This document shows positions 50,097 through 58,963 of a DNA stretch of 64,000 nucleotides, in pieces. Location of the stretch: the NCBI RefSeq assembly GCF_900116375.1, contig NZ_UETB01000001.1, positions 844,627 to 908,626 on the forward strand. The letters run 5' to 3'. The notes below the pieces were generated by a model. It ran no database searches, had not been told where the DNA came from, and saw only the letters and a list, made by a program, of their open reading frames with translations. The position numbers and the translations under genes were made by a program. The first letter of the stretch is position 1. The number at the start of each line of letters is the position of its first letter. This DNA comes from Georgenia satyanarayanai. Its GTDB lineage: Bacteria; Actinomycetota; Actinomycetes; Actinomycetales; Actinomycetaceae.

Positions 50097-51982
50097 CGGG
50101 CCTCCTCCTGCTCGGCGCTGCGGCGGGCGTAGCTCGAGGCGAGCTCGACGTAGCCGGGGTCGCGGGCCATGAGCTCCTCGTGGGTGCCGACGTCGAGGAC
50201 GCGGCCGCGCTCGAGGTGGACGACCTCGTCGGCCAGCGCGATGGTCGCGGTGCGGTAGGCGACGAGCAGGACGCTGACCCCGCTGCCGGCGCCGAGGCCG
50301 GCGAGGATCTCCTGCTCGACGACGGGGTCGACGGCGCTGGTCGCGTCGTCCAGGACGAGCAGGCGCGGGCGGCGCACGAGGGCGCGCGCGATGGCGAGAC
50401 GCTGGCGCTGGCCGCCGGAGAGGGTGGCACCACGCTCCCCCACGACCGTGTCGAGCCCGGCGGGCAGCGCCCGGACGAAGCCCTCCGCACGGGCGGTGCG
50501 CAGCGCGGCCCACACCTCCTCGTCGGGGACCGTCGCGCCGTCGTCGAGGGCGACGTTGCCGCGGATCGTGTCGTCGAAGACAAAGGTCGACTGGCTGACG
50601 AGGGCGACCTGCCGGGTGCGCTCGGCGTGGCTGAGCTCGCGCACGTCGACGCCGTCGAGCAGCACCCGCCCGGCCGTGGGGTCGACGAGGCGGGCGACGA
50701 GGGTGGTGAGCGTGGACTTGCCCGAGCCGGTGGGGCCGACGACGGCGACCGTCCGGCCCGCGGGCACGCGCAGGCTCACGTCGCGCAGGAGGGCGACGGT
50801 CCCGCTCCCGGGCCCGCCGTCCTGCTCCCCCATCTCGCTCGGGACCAGCCGTGCGGGCACCTCGAGGGTGACGTGCTCGACGTCGAGCGTGAGCCCGCCC
50901 CGCCCGTCCAGGGCGCCGCGGCCCTCGGGCATCGAGCCCTGGGCGTCGACGACGTAGGAGAGGCGGTCGTGGCCCACCGTCGAGCGGGGCAGCTCGGCGA
51001 GCACGAAGCCGATCGCCCTCACCGGGAAGGTCATGAGCGTGAGGAGGTAGGCGATCATCACGAGGTCACCGGTGTCCGCGGCGCCGCGGGAGACCTGCCC
51101 GGCACCGACCGCGACGACGGCGAGGGTGGCCACCGAGGGCAGGAACTCGATGATCGGGTCGAAGACCGCGCGGACCTTGCCCATCTCGATGTTCGCGTCC
51201 TGCAGCCGCTCGGTGACCGCCGAGAAGCGGCGCTCCTCGACGGCCTCGGTGCCGAGAGACTTGACGAGCAGGGAGGCCTCGAAGGACTCGTGGGCGACGT
51301 CGGAGACCTCCGCCCGCAGCCGCTGGGAGGCGGCCACGCGCGGGGACATCTGCCGCCGGAACACCGCGTTGACGATGACGACGACGGGCAGCACGCTCAC
51401 ACCGATGGCGCCCATGAGCGGGTCGGCGACGAGCATCGCGGCGCCGGCGACGACGAGCATGACGGCGACGCCGATGGCGAAGGGCAGCGGCATGAACACG
51501 CCGGAGGCGGCCTCGGCGTCGGCGTTCGCGTTGGACAGCAGCCGGCCGGCGGGGTGGCGCCGGTGCCAGGACATCGGCAGCCGCAGGTACTGGCGGGTGA
51601 CGCGCAGCCGGTGCGCGGCCTGGATCTCGTAGACGGCGGCGCCGGCCCACACGCGCCGCCCGGCCACGGCGGCGGCGGTGACGAGACCGACGAGGAGCAG
51701 CCCGAGGCCGGCGAGCCAGATGTGGGAGGTGGGCACGTCGTCGCCGGTGAGGGCGGGGGTGATGACGCGGTCGGTCACCTGACCGAGGAGGAGGCCCGAG
51801 CCGACGGTGCCGAGGCCGTAGAGCACCGAGCTGGCGACGGCGAGGGCCGAGGTGCGCGGGGAGTCGCGCATGCCGCGGCCCATGAGGGTGAGGGAGCGGC
51901 GCAGCGTCCCCCCGGGCAGGCGGTAGGGCCGCGGTCCGGGGCCGGGCTCGAAGCGCCGCGTCCGGGTGGTGGTCTCCGGCAC
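50093..51982 (-). CDS. ABC exporter subunit with degenerate NBD
   Basis: 629 aa half-transporter, six-span exporter domain with an extended cytosolic N-terminus. NBD: Walker A GPTGSGKST, signature LSGGQRQ intact, but Walker B is LLVLDDATSAVD (Asp for catalytic Glu) and the H-loop is VAYRTAT (Tyr for His). With its partner this puts all the changes in one composite site. GTG 51982 has GAGGAG upstream; a longer upstream frame is repeat-free but unlikely. First gene of the pair. Confidence 0.9.
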   Translation of the reverse strand: MPETTTRTRRFEPGPGPRPYRLPGGTLRRSLTLMGRGMRDSPRTSALAVASSVLYGLGTVGSGLLLGQVTDRVITPALTGDDVPTSHIWLAGLGLLLVGLVTAAAVAGRRVWAGAAVYEIQAAHRLRVTRQYLRLPMSWHRRHPAGRLLSNANADAEAASGVFMPLPFAIGVAVMLVVAGAAMLVADPLMGAIGVSVLPVVVIVNAVFRRQMSPRVAASQRLRAEVSDVAHESFEASLLVKSLGTEAVEERRFSAVTERLQDANIEMGKVRAVFDPIIEFLPSVATLAVVAVGAGQVSRGAADTGDLVMIAYLLTLMTFPVRAIGFVLAELPRSTVGHDRLSYVVDAQGSMPEGRGALDGRGGLTLDVEHVTLEVPARLVPSEMGEQDGGPGSGTVALLRDVSLRVPAGRTVAVVGPTGSGKSTLTTLVARLVDPTAGRVLLDGVDVRELSHAERTRQVALVSQSTFVFDDTIRGNVALDDGATVPDEEVWAALRTARAEGFVRALPAGLDTVVGERGATLSGGQRQRLAIARALVRRPRLLVLDDATSAVDPVVEQEILAGLGAGSGVSVLLVAYRTATIALADEVVHLERGRVLDVGTHEELMARDPGYVELASSYARRSAEQEEAR

Positions 51983-52081
51983 GGCGGTCTGCTCCTCAGG
52001 TCCGGCGACGGGTGCGGCCCGCGTCGGGGACCCGGGCCGCGGACAATCCTCGCACAGCGCGCCCGTGGGCACCCGCGCGGC

Positions 52082-52324
52082 TCAGAGCTGGTCGAGCAGC
52101 CGCTCGCGGCGCCGCTCGTACTCCTCGTCGCTGATCGCGCCGGACGCGTGGAGCGCGGCCAGCGCCTGCACCCGTGCCACCGTGTCCCCGGCCGTGCGCT
52201 GCCGCATCATCCGGACGGCAGCGGTGAGCACGAGAGTGAGCGCCACGAGGATCGCGACGGCGACGAGGGTCCACACGGCGTCGTAGGTCGCGGGGAGCAG
52301 CACGTTCTCACCGACGGTGGCCAT
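52082..52324 (-). CDS. SHOCT-domain small membrane protein
   Basis: 80 aa. N-terminal membrane helix (TLVAVAILVALTLVLTAAV) followed by the short C-terminal SHOCT motif VQALAALHASGAISDEEYER(R). ATG 52324 with TACCGT 6 nt upstream supports the start; the long upstream frame is a shadow. Function unknown. Confidence 0.8.
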   Translation of the reverse strand: MATVGENVLLPATYDAVWTLVAVAILVALTLVLTAAVRMMRQRTAGDTVARVQALAALHASGAISDEEYERRRERLLDQL

Positions 52325-52330
52325 ACCCCC

Positions 52331-52336
52331 ACGGTA
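52331..52336 (-). promoter_or_regulatory. -10 element of the SHOCT gene (leaderless type)
   Basis: TACCGT on the minus strand, 6 nt before the ATG. Confidence 0.45.
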
Positions 52337-52367
52337 GACCCGTGGGCTGCCGGCCACCTGCCGTTCA

Positions 52368-52913
52368 CTACTCCGTCGAGGTCTCGAGGACGAGGTCGGC
52401 CGCCGCGCGCGCGTCCCGTTCGGCGAGCAGCGCGCTCTCCTGCGCGGCCCACGTCGACCACTGGTCCAGCCACGCGCCGTCGTCGCGGGCCATGGCGCGG
52501 TGGTGGCGCTCGTGCTCGGGGGCCTCGAGCCACACGAGCGCGTCGACGTAGGGCGCGCACGGCAGCGAGCCCGCGCCGCACCCCTCCAGGACGACGACGG
52601 CGCTGGGCCCCACCGGCACCGTGCCGCCCAGCTCCCCGCGAGCCCAGTCGTAGCGGCGGTAGGCGCCGGTGCGGCCGGCGCGCAGCTCGGCGAGCACGCC
52701 GCTGGCGATCTCCTCCACGCCCTCGCGCAGGCCGCCCCAGCCGCGGTAGGCGTCCTCGAGGGCGAGGACCTGCGCACCGGTCACGTGGCCGGCGACGGCG
52801 GCCGCGAGGTTCGTCTTGCCCGACCCGGACCGGCCGTCGATGCCCAGGACGAAGGGGCGGGCGGGCGTCGGGCTCGCCGGGAGCAGGGCGAGGACACGCT
52901 CGAGGGGGGTCAC
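52368..52913 (-). CDS. Uridine-kinase-like P-loop protein
   Basis: 181 aa. P-loop VLGIDGRSGSGKTNLAAAVA near residue 22-41, LALEDAYRGWGGL (DxxY substrate region as in uridine kinases), AYRRYDWARGEL and VVVLEGCGAG (Walker-B-like). Lacks the full uridine kinase C-terminus. GTG 52913 with TACCGT 6 nt upstream. Related proteins are annotated as ATP-binding or (d)CMP/uridine kinase-like; substrate not clear. Divergent from hisF. Confidence 0.72.
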   Translation of the reverse strand: MTPLERVLALLPASPTPARPFVLGIDGRSGSGKTNLAAAVAGHVTGAQVLALEDAYRGWGGLREGVEEIASGVLAELRAGRTGAYRRYDWARGELGGTVPVGPSAVVVLEGCGAGSLPCAPYVDALVWLEAPEHERHHRAMARDDGAWLDQWSTWAAQESALLAERDARAAADLVLETSTE

Positions 52914-52919
52914 CCGGGA

Positions 52920-52925
52920 ACGGTA
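52920..52925 (-). promoter_or_regulatory. -10 element of the kinase-like gene (leaderless type)
   Basis: TACCGT on the minus strand, 6 nt before GTG 52913. Confidence 0.45.
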
Positions 52926-52950
52926 CCGGCCGCCGTCGGGCGCGGGCGGT

Positions 52951-52956
52951 TAGGCT
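52951..52956 (+). promoter_or_regulatory. -10 element of hisF
   Basis: TAGGCT about 27 nt before the hisF ATG, with GGAGGAACG as Shine-Dalgarno between them. Confidence 0.45.
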
Positions 52957-52983
52957 CAGCCCAGCCGTGATTCTGGAGGAACG

Positions 52984-53754
52984 ATGAGTGTGGCCGTGCG
53001 CGTGATCCCCTGCCTGGACGTCGACGCGGGACGCGTCGTCAAGGGCGTGAAGTTCGAGAACCTGCGAGACGCCGGTGACCCGGTCGAGCTGGCGCGCCGC
53101 TACGACGCCGAGGGCGCCGACGAGATCACCTTCCTCGACGTGTCCGCCTCCACGCAGGACCGTGCGACCACGCTCGACGTCGTCTCCCGCACCGCCGAGG
53201 AGATCTTCGTCCCGCTGACCGTGGGCGGCGGGGTGCGCGCGGTGGAGGACGTGGACCGCCTGCTGCGCGCCGGCGCCGACAAGGTGGGCGTCAACACCGC
53301 CGCCGTGGCGCGCCCCGAGCTGCTCAGCGAGGTCGCCGAGCGCTTCGGGCGCCAGGTCATCGTGCTGTCCGTGGACGCGCGCCGCTGCCGCGACGGCGCC
53401 ACGACGCCCTCGGGCTACGAGGTCACCACCCACGGCGGTCGCCGCGGTACCGGCATCGACGCCGTCGCGTGGGCCGTCGAGGCCGCCGAGCGCGGCGCCG
53501 GGGAGATCCTCCTCAACTCCATCGACGCCGACGGCACCGAGGACGGCTACGACCTCGAGATGCTCACGGCCGTGCGCGCGGAGATGCGGGTGCCGCTCAT
53601 CGCCTCCGGCGGTGCGGGCACGGCCGCGCACTTCACCGAGGCCGCGCAGGCGGGGGCCGACGCGGTTCTCGCCGCCTCCGTCTTCCACTTCGGCACGCTC
53701 ACGGTCGGTGACGTCAAGGCCGAGATGCGCGCCGCGGGCGTGCCGGTGCGCTGA
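52984..53754 (+). CDS. hisF: Imidazole glycerol phosphate synthase cyclase subunit
   Basis: Forms IGP and AICAR with HisH-derived ammonia. 256 aa (beta-alpha)8 barrel. Catalytic Asp in [20 protein letters not shown], second Asp at [14 protein letters not shown] and the phosphate loops [11 protein letters not shown] and [14 protein letters not shown] 52984 with a GGAGG. No hisH or hisA adjacent; TIGR03085 follows. Confidence 0.97.
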   Translation: MSVAVRVIPCLDVDAGRVVKGVKFENLRDAGDPVELARRYDAEGADEITFLDVSASTQDRATTLDVVSRTAEEIFVPLTVGGGVRAVEDVDRLLRAGADKVGVNTAAVARPELLSEVAERFGRQVIVLSVDARRCRDGATTPSGYEVTTHGGRRGTGIDAVAWAVEAAERGAGEILLNSIDADGTEDGYDLEMLTAVRAEMRVPLIASGGAGTAAHFTEAAQAGADAVLAASVFHFGTLTVGDVKAEMRAAGVPVR

Positions 53755-53821
53755 CCGCGCCCTACGCCTAGCGTGGGGTCCGGCCCTCTGCGGCCACCCC
53801 TCGACAGGACGGAGTACCCAC

Positions 53822-54463
53822 GTGTCACGTGCCAGGTGGAGCGAGGCGGAGCGCCAGGCGCTGGCCGCCACCTTCCGGGAGGTCGGGTCCGGTGCGCCGA
53901 CCCTGTGCGAGGGCTGGCGCAGCGAGGACCTGCTCGCCCACCTCGTCCTGCGGGAGACCCGGCCCTGGGTCATAGCCCTCGACATGACGAAGAAGCCGGA
54001 TCCCGGTGAGGAGCCGCGGCAGTCCGAGGTGGCCCGCGCGGCGAGCACACCGGGCGGGTACGCGGCGCTCGTCGACGAGCTGCTCGGCACCGACGGCCTG
54101 CGCCCCACCCGCTTCCTCGGGGACGCCGCCAACCTCGTCGAGTTCGTCGTCCACCACGAGGACCTGCGCCGCGCGGGCGACTCCCCCCGGCCGCCGCGCC
54201 GGCTGCCGGGCGACATGCGCGACGCCGTCTGGCGACAGCTCGCCGTCATGGGACGGGCGGCGGCGCGGAGGTCCCCGGTGGGCGTGGTCCTCGTCAGCAC
54301 GGCCGGCCCGCGCGCCGTGGTGCGGCGCGGGGCCGACTCGGTGGCCGTCGTCGGCGACCCGGTGGACCTCGCGCTCTACCTCATGGGCCGCGGGGAGCGC
54401 GCCGAGGTCGAGGTCCAGGGCTCCCCCGACGCCGTCGCCCAGTTCACCGACGCGATGGCCTGA
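53822..54463 (+). CDS. TIGR03085 family metal-binding protein
   Basis: 213 aa. DinB/maleylpyruvate-isomerase-like four-helix fold: APTLCEGWRSEDLLAHLVLRE holds the first His ligand and NLVEFVVHHEDLRRA the HHEDL pair. The C-terminal VEVQGSPDAVAQFTDAMA is where the family ends. GTG 53822 with GGACGGAG 7 nt upstream. TIGR03085 proteins commonly sit beside hisF/hisI/trpE. Probable thiol-dependent or metal-dependent enzyme; substrate unknown. Confidence 0.83.
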   Translation: MSRARWSEAERQALAATFREVGSGAPTLCEGWRSEDLLAHLVLRETRPWVIALDMTKKPDPGEEPRQSEVARAASTPGGYAALVDELLGTDGLRPTRFLGDAANLVEFVVHHEDLRRAGDSPRPPRRLPGDMRDAVWRQLAVMGRAAARRSPVGVVLVSTAGPRAVVRRGADSVAVVGDPVDLALYLMGRGERAEVEVQGSPDAVAQFTDAMA

Positions 54464-54613
54464 GCGCTTGCCCAATTCACGGGCGCGGGGTGTGGCCCCT
54501 TCACCGACCCGGACGGCAACGGACTCGTCTACCTCCAGGACGACGGCGACGACGTCGCCCCTGAGCCGAGCGACGACCTAGGCTGGCGTCACCCGAGCAG
54601 GAGGCGTAGATGA
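54464..54613 (+). pseudogene. In-frame C-terminal remnant of a VOC-family gene
   Basis: Directly after the TIGR03085 stop and in the same frame the sequence reads ALAQFTGAGCGPFTDPDGNG and LVYLQDDGDD. FTDPDGNGLVYLQ is the C-terminal strand and metal-Glu region of many VOC/glyoxalase proteins. There is no start codon and the N-terminal domain half is missing. It ends in the ATGA overlapping the next gene. Confidence 0.5.
54579..54584 (+). promoter_or_regulatory. -10 element of the AlkD-like gene
   Basis: TAGGCT 25 nt before ATG 54610, with GGAGG as Shine-Dalgarno. Confidence 0.35.
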
Positions 54614-55281
54614 CCGACGTGACCGTCGACGACGTGATGGCCGAGCTGGCCGCCCTGGAGGACCCTCAGGTCCGGGAGGCCAACGCGCGCCGCGGCGACG
54701 ACCACGGCGTCAATCTCGGCCAGCTGCGCGCCGTCGCCAAGCGGCTCAAGACGCAGCCCGACCTCGCCCGGGCGCTGTGGCGGACCCAGGACACGGCCGC
54801 GCGGCTCCTCGCCGTCCTCGTCAGCCGTCCCAAGGCCTACGACCGGGACGAGCTCGACACGATGCTGCGCGAGGCGCGCAGCCCGAAGGTCCACGACTGG
54901 CTGGTGTCCTACGTCGTGCGCAGGAGCCCGCACGTCGAGGACCTCCGTCGTGCCTGGCTCGGTGACCCCGACCCCGTCGTGGCGAGCGCGGGCTGGGCCC
55001 TCACCAGAGACCGCGTCACCAAGAGGCCGGAGGGCCTGGACCTCGGTGGTCTCCTCGACGTCATCGAGGCGGAGATGAGGGACGCGCCCGACCGGCTGCA
55101 GTGGGCGATGAACCAGTGCCTCGCGCAGATCGGCATCGAGCACCCGGAGCACCGCTCCCGTGCCGTGGCGATCGGCGAGCGGCTGCGGGTGCTCGAGGAC
55201 TACCCCACGCCCGCGAACTGCACCTCGCCCTACGCGCCCGTGTGGATCGCGGAGATGGTCCGCCGGCAGGGCACGGCCTAG
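54610..55281 (+). CDS. DNA alkylation repair protein (AlkD-like HEAT-repeat fold)
   Basis: 223 aa, all-helical. AELAALEDPQVREANARRGDD at the N-terminus, NLGQLRAVAKRLKTQPDLARALW, HDWLVSYVVRRSP, SAGWALTRDRV and the C-terminal QWAMNQCLAQIGI and LEDYPTPANC. The family removes alkylated bases (AlkC/AlkD), and the DYPTPxxC end is common in actinobacterial members. Upstream GGAGG. Followed by an unknown gene after 2 nt; possibly co-transcribed. Confidence 0.84.
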   Translation: MTDVTVDDVMAELAALEDPQVREANARRGDDHGVNLGQLRAVAKRLKTQPDLARALWRTQDTAARLLAVLVSRPKAYDRDELDTMLREARSPKVHDWLVSYVVRRSPHVEDLRRAWLGDPDPVVASAGWALTRDRVTKRPEGLDLGGLLDVIEAEMRDAPDRLQWAMNQCLAQIGIEHPEHRSRAVAIGERLRVLEDYPTPANCTSPYAPVWIAEMVRRQGTA

Positions 55282-55283
55282 GC

Positions 55284-55937
55284 GTGGACGAGGAGGGGCG
55301 CCCGAGCGGGCGGATGCTCAGCATCTCCCAGGACGCACGTCCGTTCGAGCTGTTCGTCCGTGACGCGCTGCGGCTGGAGGTCGACGAGCCGACGGCGCCA
55401 CCGCCGCTCGACCCGGCAGCGCCCGACCACCGTGACCTCCTCACCGCTGCCGAGCGGGCGCGCGCGGCCGAGCAGTGGCAGGCGTGGTGGCGAGCAGCGC
55501 TGGCCCACGAGGCTCGGTACCACGGCGCCCGCGTGACCGGTGTCCCGCTCGCGTGGCACCGCGAGCAGGCGGCGGAACGGGAGGCGGCGCTGGGCTCGCC
55601 GCCCGACTTCGCGGCGCTGTCGGGCAGCCCGGAGCTGCAGCGCGCGTGCACCCTGCTCCACCCGGAGCTGCGCTCGTGGTCGAGACGGGAGCCCCCGCAC
55701 GAGTCCCCCGTCACCGCCCTCCAGTCCCAGGACTGCGGCGATGTCGCGGCCGAGGTCGCCGGCCGGTGGGGTGCCGAGCTCAGGCACGTGCACGGCGTCG
55801 TCCTCGCCTACGGTGTCGCGGGTCCGTGGCGGCGGCTGGCGGCTCCCGGCGTGCTCGTGTCGTCGATCGTCGATCTGGAGACGGAACCGGAGGCCGTCGT
55901 CACCGAGGTGCTCGAGTCCTCGGTGCGCCCGGCCTGA
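55284..55937 (+). CDS. Hypothetical protein
   Basis: 217 aa, soluble, not recognised. Trp-rich middle (EQWQAWWRAALAHEARYHGA) and a basic C-terminus. GTG 55284 lies 2 nt after the AlkD-like stop, suggesting co-transcription. Coding bias is normal. A role in DNA repair would be guesswork. Confidence 0.6.
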   Translation: MDEEGRPSGRMLSISQDARPFELFVRDALRLEVDEPTAPPPLDPAAPDHRDLLTAAERARAAEQWQAWWRAALAHEARYHGARVTGVPLAWHREQAAEREAALGSPPDFAALSGSPELQRACTLLHPELRSWSRREPPHESPVTALQSQDCGDVAAEVAGRWGAELRHVHGVVLAYGVAGPWRRLAAPGVLVSSIVDLETEPEAVVTEVLESSVRPA

Positions 55938-55958
55938 GGGTCGTGGCAGGGTACGCGC

Positions 55959-56174
55959 ATGGACGACGACGACCAGCCCACCTCGGACGACAACCGCCTG
56001 GCCATCGGGGTCGCGCTCGGGGTGCCCGTGGGTGTAGTCCTGTCCCTGCTCCTGGACAACTGGGCGTTCATCGGCGTGGGCATCGCCCTCGGTGCCGCCT
56101 TCGGGGCGGTCCCGGCGAACGGCTGGTCCACGGGTGAGGACGATCCGGCGGAGCCCGACGAGAGCCGGGACTGA
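55959..56174 (+). CDS. Small two-span membrane protein, unknown function
   Basis: 71 aa. Charged N-terminus (DDDDQPTSDDN), two hydrophobic segments (LAIGVALGVPVGVVLSLLL and FIGVGIALGAAFGAV) and an acidic tail. ATG start after GGCAGGG. No homology recognised. Confidence 0.6.
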   Translation: MDDDDQPTSDDNRLAIGVALGVPVGVVLSLLLDNWAFIGVGIALGAAFGAVPANGWSTGEDDPAEPDESRD

Positions 56175-56213
56175 CCGGCCCGGCCGCCGGCGGACCGGCG
56201 GCCGGGCGACTGC

Positions 56214-58328
56214 TCAGGAGGCGAACCCGGCGTTGATCTTGATCTCGTCGAGCTCGCAGTCACCGGTGTCGCAGAAGGCCTCGCCGATCGCGTCGATCGT
56301 CTCCATGTCGCCGTCGTAGACCGCGTCGAGGAAGGCCGGGACCAGTGACCGGGTGGCCGCCTCGTACTCCTCCTCGGTGATCTGCGTGTAGGGCATCTGC
56401 GGGTAGACGAAGTCGCCCTGCGGCAGGAAGGACGCCGTCTTGAGTCGTCCGGAGAAGTCGCGCAGCACCTCACCGACCTGCTCGCCCTCCGTCTCCGGGT
56501 CGAAGGACAGCGTGACCGACACCGAGTTGTCCGACCAGTAGGCCTGGGCCAGGGCCGCGAGCTCCGCCTTCTCCCGCAGGGGCACGTCCTTGTCCGAGCG
56601 ATGGGCCGCGGACCGGACGGGGAAGAAGATGACCGAGGTGCCCGCCGGGTCCTCGACCGCGGGCTCGACCCGGTAGCCGGCCGCCCGGAAGAGCGTGACG
56701 AGCGGGTCCTCGTTGCGGAAGCGGATCGCCCGGTTGAAGTACGTGCCACCCGGCGCCCAGTGCACACCGGGTGAGACACCGGCGACGATGCTCACCGTGC
56801 CGGACGGCTTGACCGTCGTCGTCCTGATCGACTCGCGCACGGCGAGCGTCTCGGAGAGCTCGGTGTCCCACGCCCGGACGAACCGGTAGCCCTCGTCCAT
56901 CCACTCCCGCACGGTGTCCAGGCCGTGGTTGTCGGCGAAGTCCGCGATCCCGGACATCGAGGTGCCCACCCGCCGGTTGCGTTGCATGACGGCGTTGGTC
57001 GCCTCCCAGTGGGTCGGCAGCAGCGTCACCGCCTTGCCGTAGAGGAAGGCGACCTTGAGCGTGGCGAGGTAGTCCTCCTTGGACGCGGCCCGCGAGGGGA
57101 AGGTCTCCACGAGCGTGCAGCACTCGAAGGACTCCAGCGGCTGCTCGGCGCAAGGGTTGTACCCCGCGGCGCGCCAGTCGCGGTGGTCGGCCGGGTCGGA
57201 CAGTCGCCCGAAGCTGCGGGTCGTGTCGATCCAGATGACGCCGGGCTCACCGTTGCGGGCGATGGCAGCGGTGACAGGAGCCAGGTCCGTCCCGGTCTCG
57301 ACGACGACGGAGTTGTTCGACATCCACGCCCAACCCGGTTGCGCCGGGTCGTAGGAGTTGCGCTCGGGAAAGACCTCGGGGTTCTTGAGGTCGAGGAAGA
57401 CCGGGTCGTCGACCTCGCCGAGGAGGATCTCGGCGGAGCGGCGGACGTTGCCGGCCCCGACGCACACGCCGATGAGGTTGCCGACGTCGGCGATGTCCCG
57501 GGTGGTCAGCACCTGCCCGCCGCGGCCGGCGAACACTCCGCGCAGGGAGGTGTGAAGGCGGTGGAGCGGTTCCGGCCCGGCAGCGGTGCCACCGAAGGTG
57601 CGGATCGGGGCCCCCTTGGGGCGGATCGCGGAGTAGTCGAGCGCCGGCAGCTCGTCACCGCGCAGGAAGGCGTTGATGACGAGGGCTGTCGAGTCCACCC
57701 AGCCCGCGCGGGTGTCCGGGATCGGGTGGACAGGAGCTCCCGCGTCGACCACGGGCGGGAGCGCCCGGCCCTCGCCGTCGAGCGCGAAGGGGGCCAGCGG
57801 CTCGTGGACGACGGCGTCGTGGATGGTGAAGCCCTTGCGGGCACCGGCGGTGTCGAAGCCGACGCCCACCCCGAGCATCGAGGCCTCCATGAGGAAGGTG
57901 AAGGGTGCCGAGGGCTGCTGCGCCGTCATGTCGTCGGTCGAGACGAAGGCGCAGTTCTGCAGCGGGGCGGAGTTGCCCAGCGCGTTCACCAGCGGCGTGC
58001 CCATGACCCACAGCCCGCGGCCGGGCGGGGTCCACCTGAGCTCGAAGAGCCGCTCGTAGGCGTCACGGGCCGTCTCCTGGGCGGCCGCCTCGTCCCACGG
58101 CAGCCGCTGGCCGCGCATGTGGTCCTTGAGGATCGAGAACATCCCCTCGACGACGCGTCGGCAGACCTCGTGCCAGCGCTCCTTGGTGCCGTCCTCGCGC
58201 TGTCGGGAGTAGGTGCGCAGGAAGGTGATCTCGCCGAGGGAGTTGCCGGCGGCGTCGGCGTACCCCCAGGGGACGGTGCGCTCGGCGTACGGGGCGACGA
58301 CGGGGTCGGGGAGCTGGAAGGAGAGCAT
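56214..58328 (-). CDS. nrdJ: Adenosylcobalamin-dependent ribonucleoside-triphosphate reductase, class II monomeric
   Basis: Reduces ribonucleoside triphosphates to deoxy forms with adenosyl-B12. 704 aa, close to the 739 of the Lactobacillus leichmannii enzyme. Visible cysteines: NCAFVS (C119 equivalent), NPCAEQPLESFECC (C408 thiyl and C419), and a C-terminal CDTGDC pair (C731/C736). Signature motif GVGVGFDTAGARKGF. ATG 58328 is 20 nt after the DUF6580 gene in the same operon. Tandem NrdR boxes lie upstream of that gene. It makes the organism B12-dependent for this route. Confidence 0.95.
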   Translation of the reverse strand: MLSFQLPDPVVAPYAERTVPWGYADAAGNSLGEITFLRTYSRQREDGTKERWHEVCRRVVEGMFSILKDHMRGQRLPWDEAAAQETARDAYERLFELRWTPPGRGLWVMGTPLVNALGNSAPLQNCAFVSTDDMTAQQPSAPFTFLMEASMLGVGVGFDTAGARKGFTIHDAVVHEPLAPFALDGEGRALPPVVDAGAPVHPIPDTRAGWVDSTALVINAFLRGDELPALDYSAIRPKGAPIRTFGGTAAGPEPLHRLHTSLRGVFAGRGGQVLTTRDIADVGNLIGVCVGAGNVRRSAEILLGEVDDPVFLDLKNPEVFPERNSYDPAQPGWAWMSNNSVVVETGTDLAPVTAAIARNGEPGVIWIDTTRSFGRLSDPADHRDWRAAGYNPCAEQPLESFECCTLVETFPSRAASKEDYLATLKVAFLYGKAVTLLPTHWEATNAVMQRNRRVGTSMSGIADFADNHGLDTVREWMDEGYRFVRAWDTELSETLAVRESIRTTTVKPSGTVSIVAGVSPGVHWAPGGTYFNRAIRFRNEDPLVTLFRAAGYRVEPAVEDPAGTSVIFFPVRSAAHRSDKDVPLREKAELAALAQAYWSDNSVSVTLSFDPETEGEQVGEVLRDFSGRLKTASFLPQGDFVYPQMPYTQITEEEYEAATRSLVPAFLDAVYDGDMETIDAIGEAFCDTGDCELDEIKINAGFAS

Positions 58329-58348
58329 GGCGCGGCTTTCTGCAGAGG

Positions 58349-58918
58349 TCAGCGGGCGGGCTGGAGAGTGGGTGCGGGAGCGTCCTGGTGCGCGCGCAGG
58401 GCGTGGGCGGCGACGGCGGCCGCCGGGACGAGGACGACGTTGGCGAGCAGCGGGTAGAGGAAGAAGGGCAGGCCCATCGCGTAGGTCGACAGGAGGCCGG
58501 CCGCGGAGTCCGCGACCCACTCCCCCCGGCCGAGCATCCACGTCCCGACGTTCGTCACGAGGAAGAAGAGCGTGGAGGAGCCGGCGCCGACGCCGAGACC
58601 GACGAGCGCCGTCGAGCGGGCGGACCGGGTGCGGCGCAGGACCAGCGCGCCGGCGGCGACGGCCACCCAGGCGGCCCAGACGTACAGGAAGATCACCGAG
58701 TGCGAGCCGAGGAGGACGTCGCCGACGGCGACCGTCAGCAGCGGCACAGCGACCGCGAGCGTGCGGGGCAGGAGGATCGCGCAGACGACGGCGAGCACGG
58801 TGACGAGCTCGACGCCCGGCGCGAGGAAGGTGTTGAGGTTGAGGTCGCGCCACGCGACCGACGCGACGGCGAGCAGGGCGACGACGGCGTACGTGAGGAT
58901 GGTGGACATGGCGTGCAT
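58349..58918 (-). CDS. DUF6580 putative ECF-type S component, CbrT-like cobalamin transporter candidate
   Basis: 189 aa, six predicted membrane helices. Family block SSTLFFLVTNVGTWM, SAAGLLSTYAMGLPFFLYPLLANVV matches DUF6580. Size and topology match ECF transporter S components. It directly precedes the B12-dependent reductase, the same context that led to CbrT of Lactobacillus delbrueckii being called a B12 transporter. Start ATG 58918 (MHAM) has GGAAAGG 2 nt upstream; ATG 58909 is a better spaced alternative. Vitamin B12 is an inference from context. Confidence 0.75.
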   Translation of the reverse strand: MHAMSTILTYAVVALLAVASVAWRDLNLNTFLAPGVELVTVLAVVCAILLPRTLAVAVPLLTVAVGDVLLGSHSVIFLYVWAAWVAVAAGALVLRRTRSARSTALVGLGVGAGSSTLFFLVTNVGTWMLGRGEWVADSAAGLLSTYAMGLPFFLYPLLANVVLVPAAAVAAHALRAHQDAPAPTLQPAR

Positions 58919-58963
58919 GACCTTTCCGGACGGATGACAACGGTGTTGTTCGGGGACACCCAG

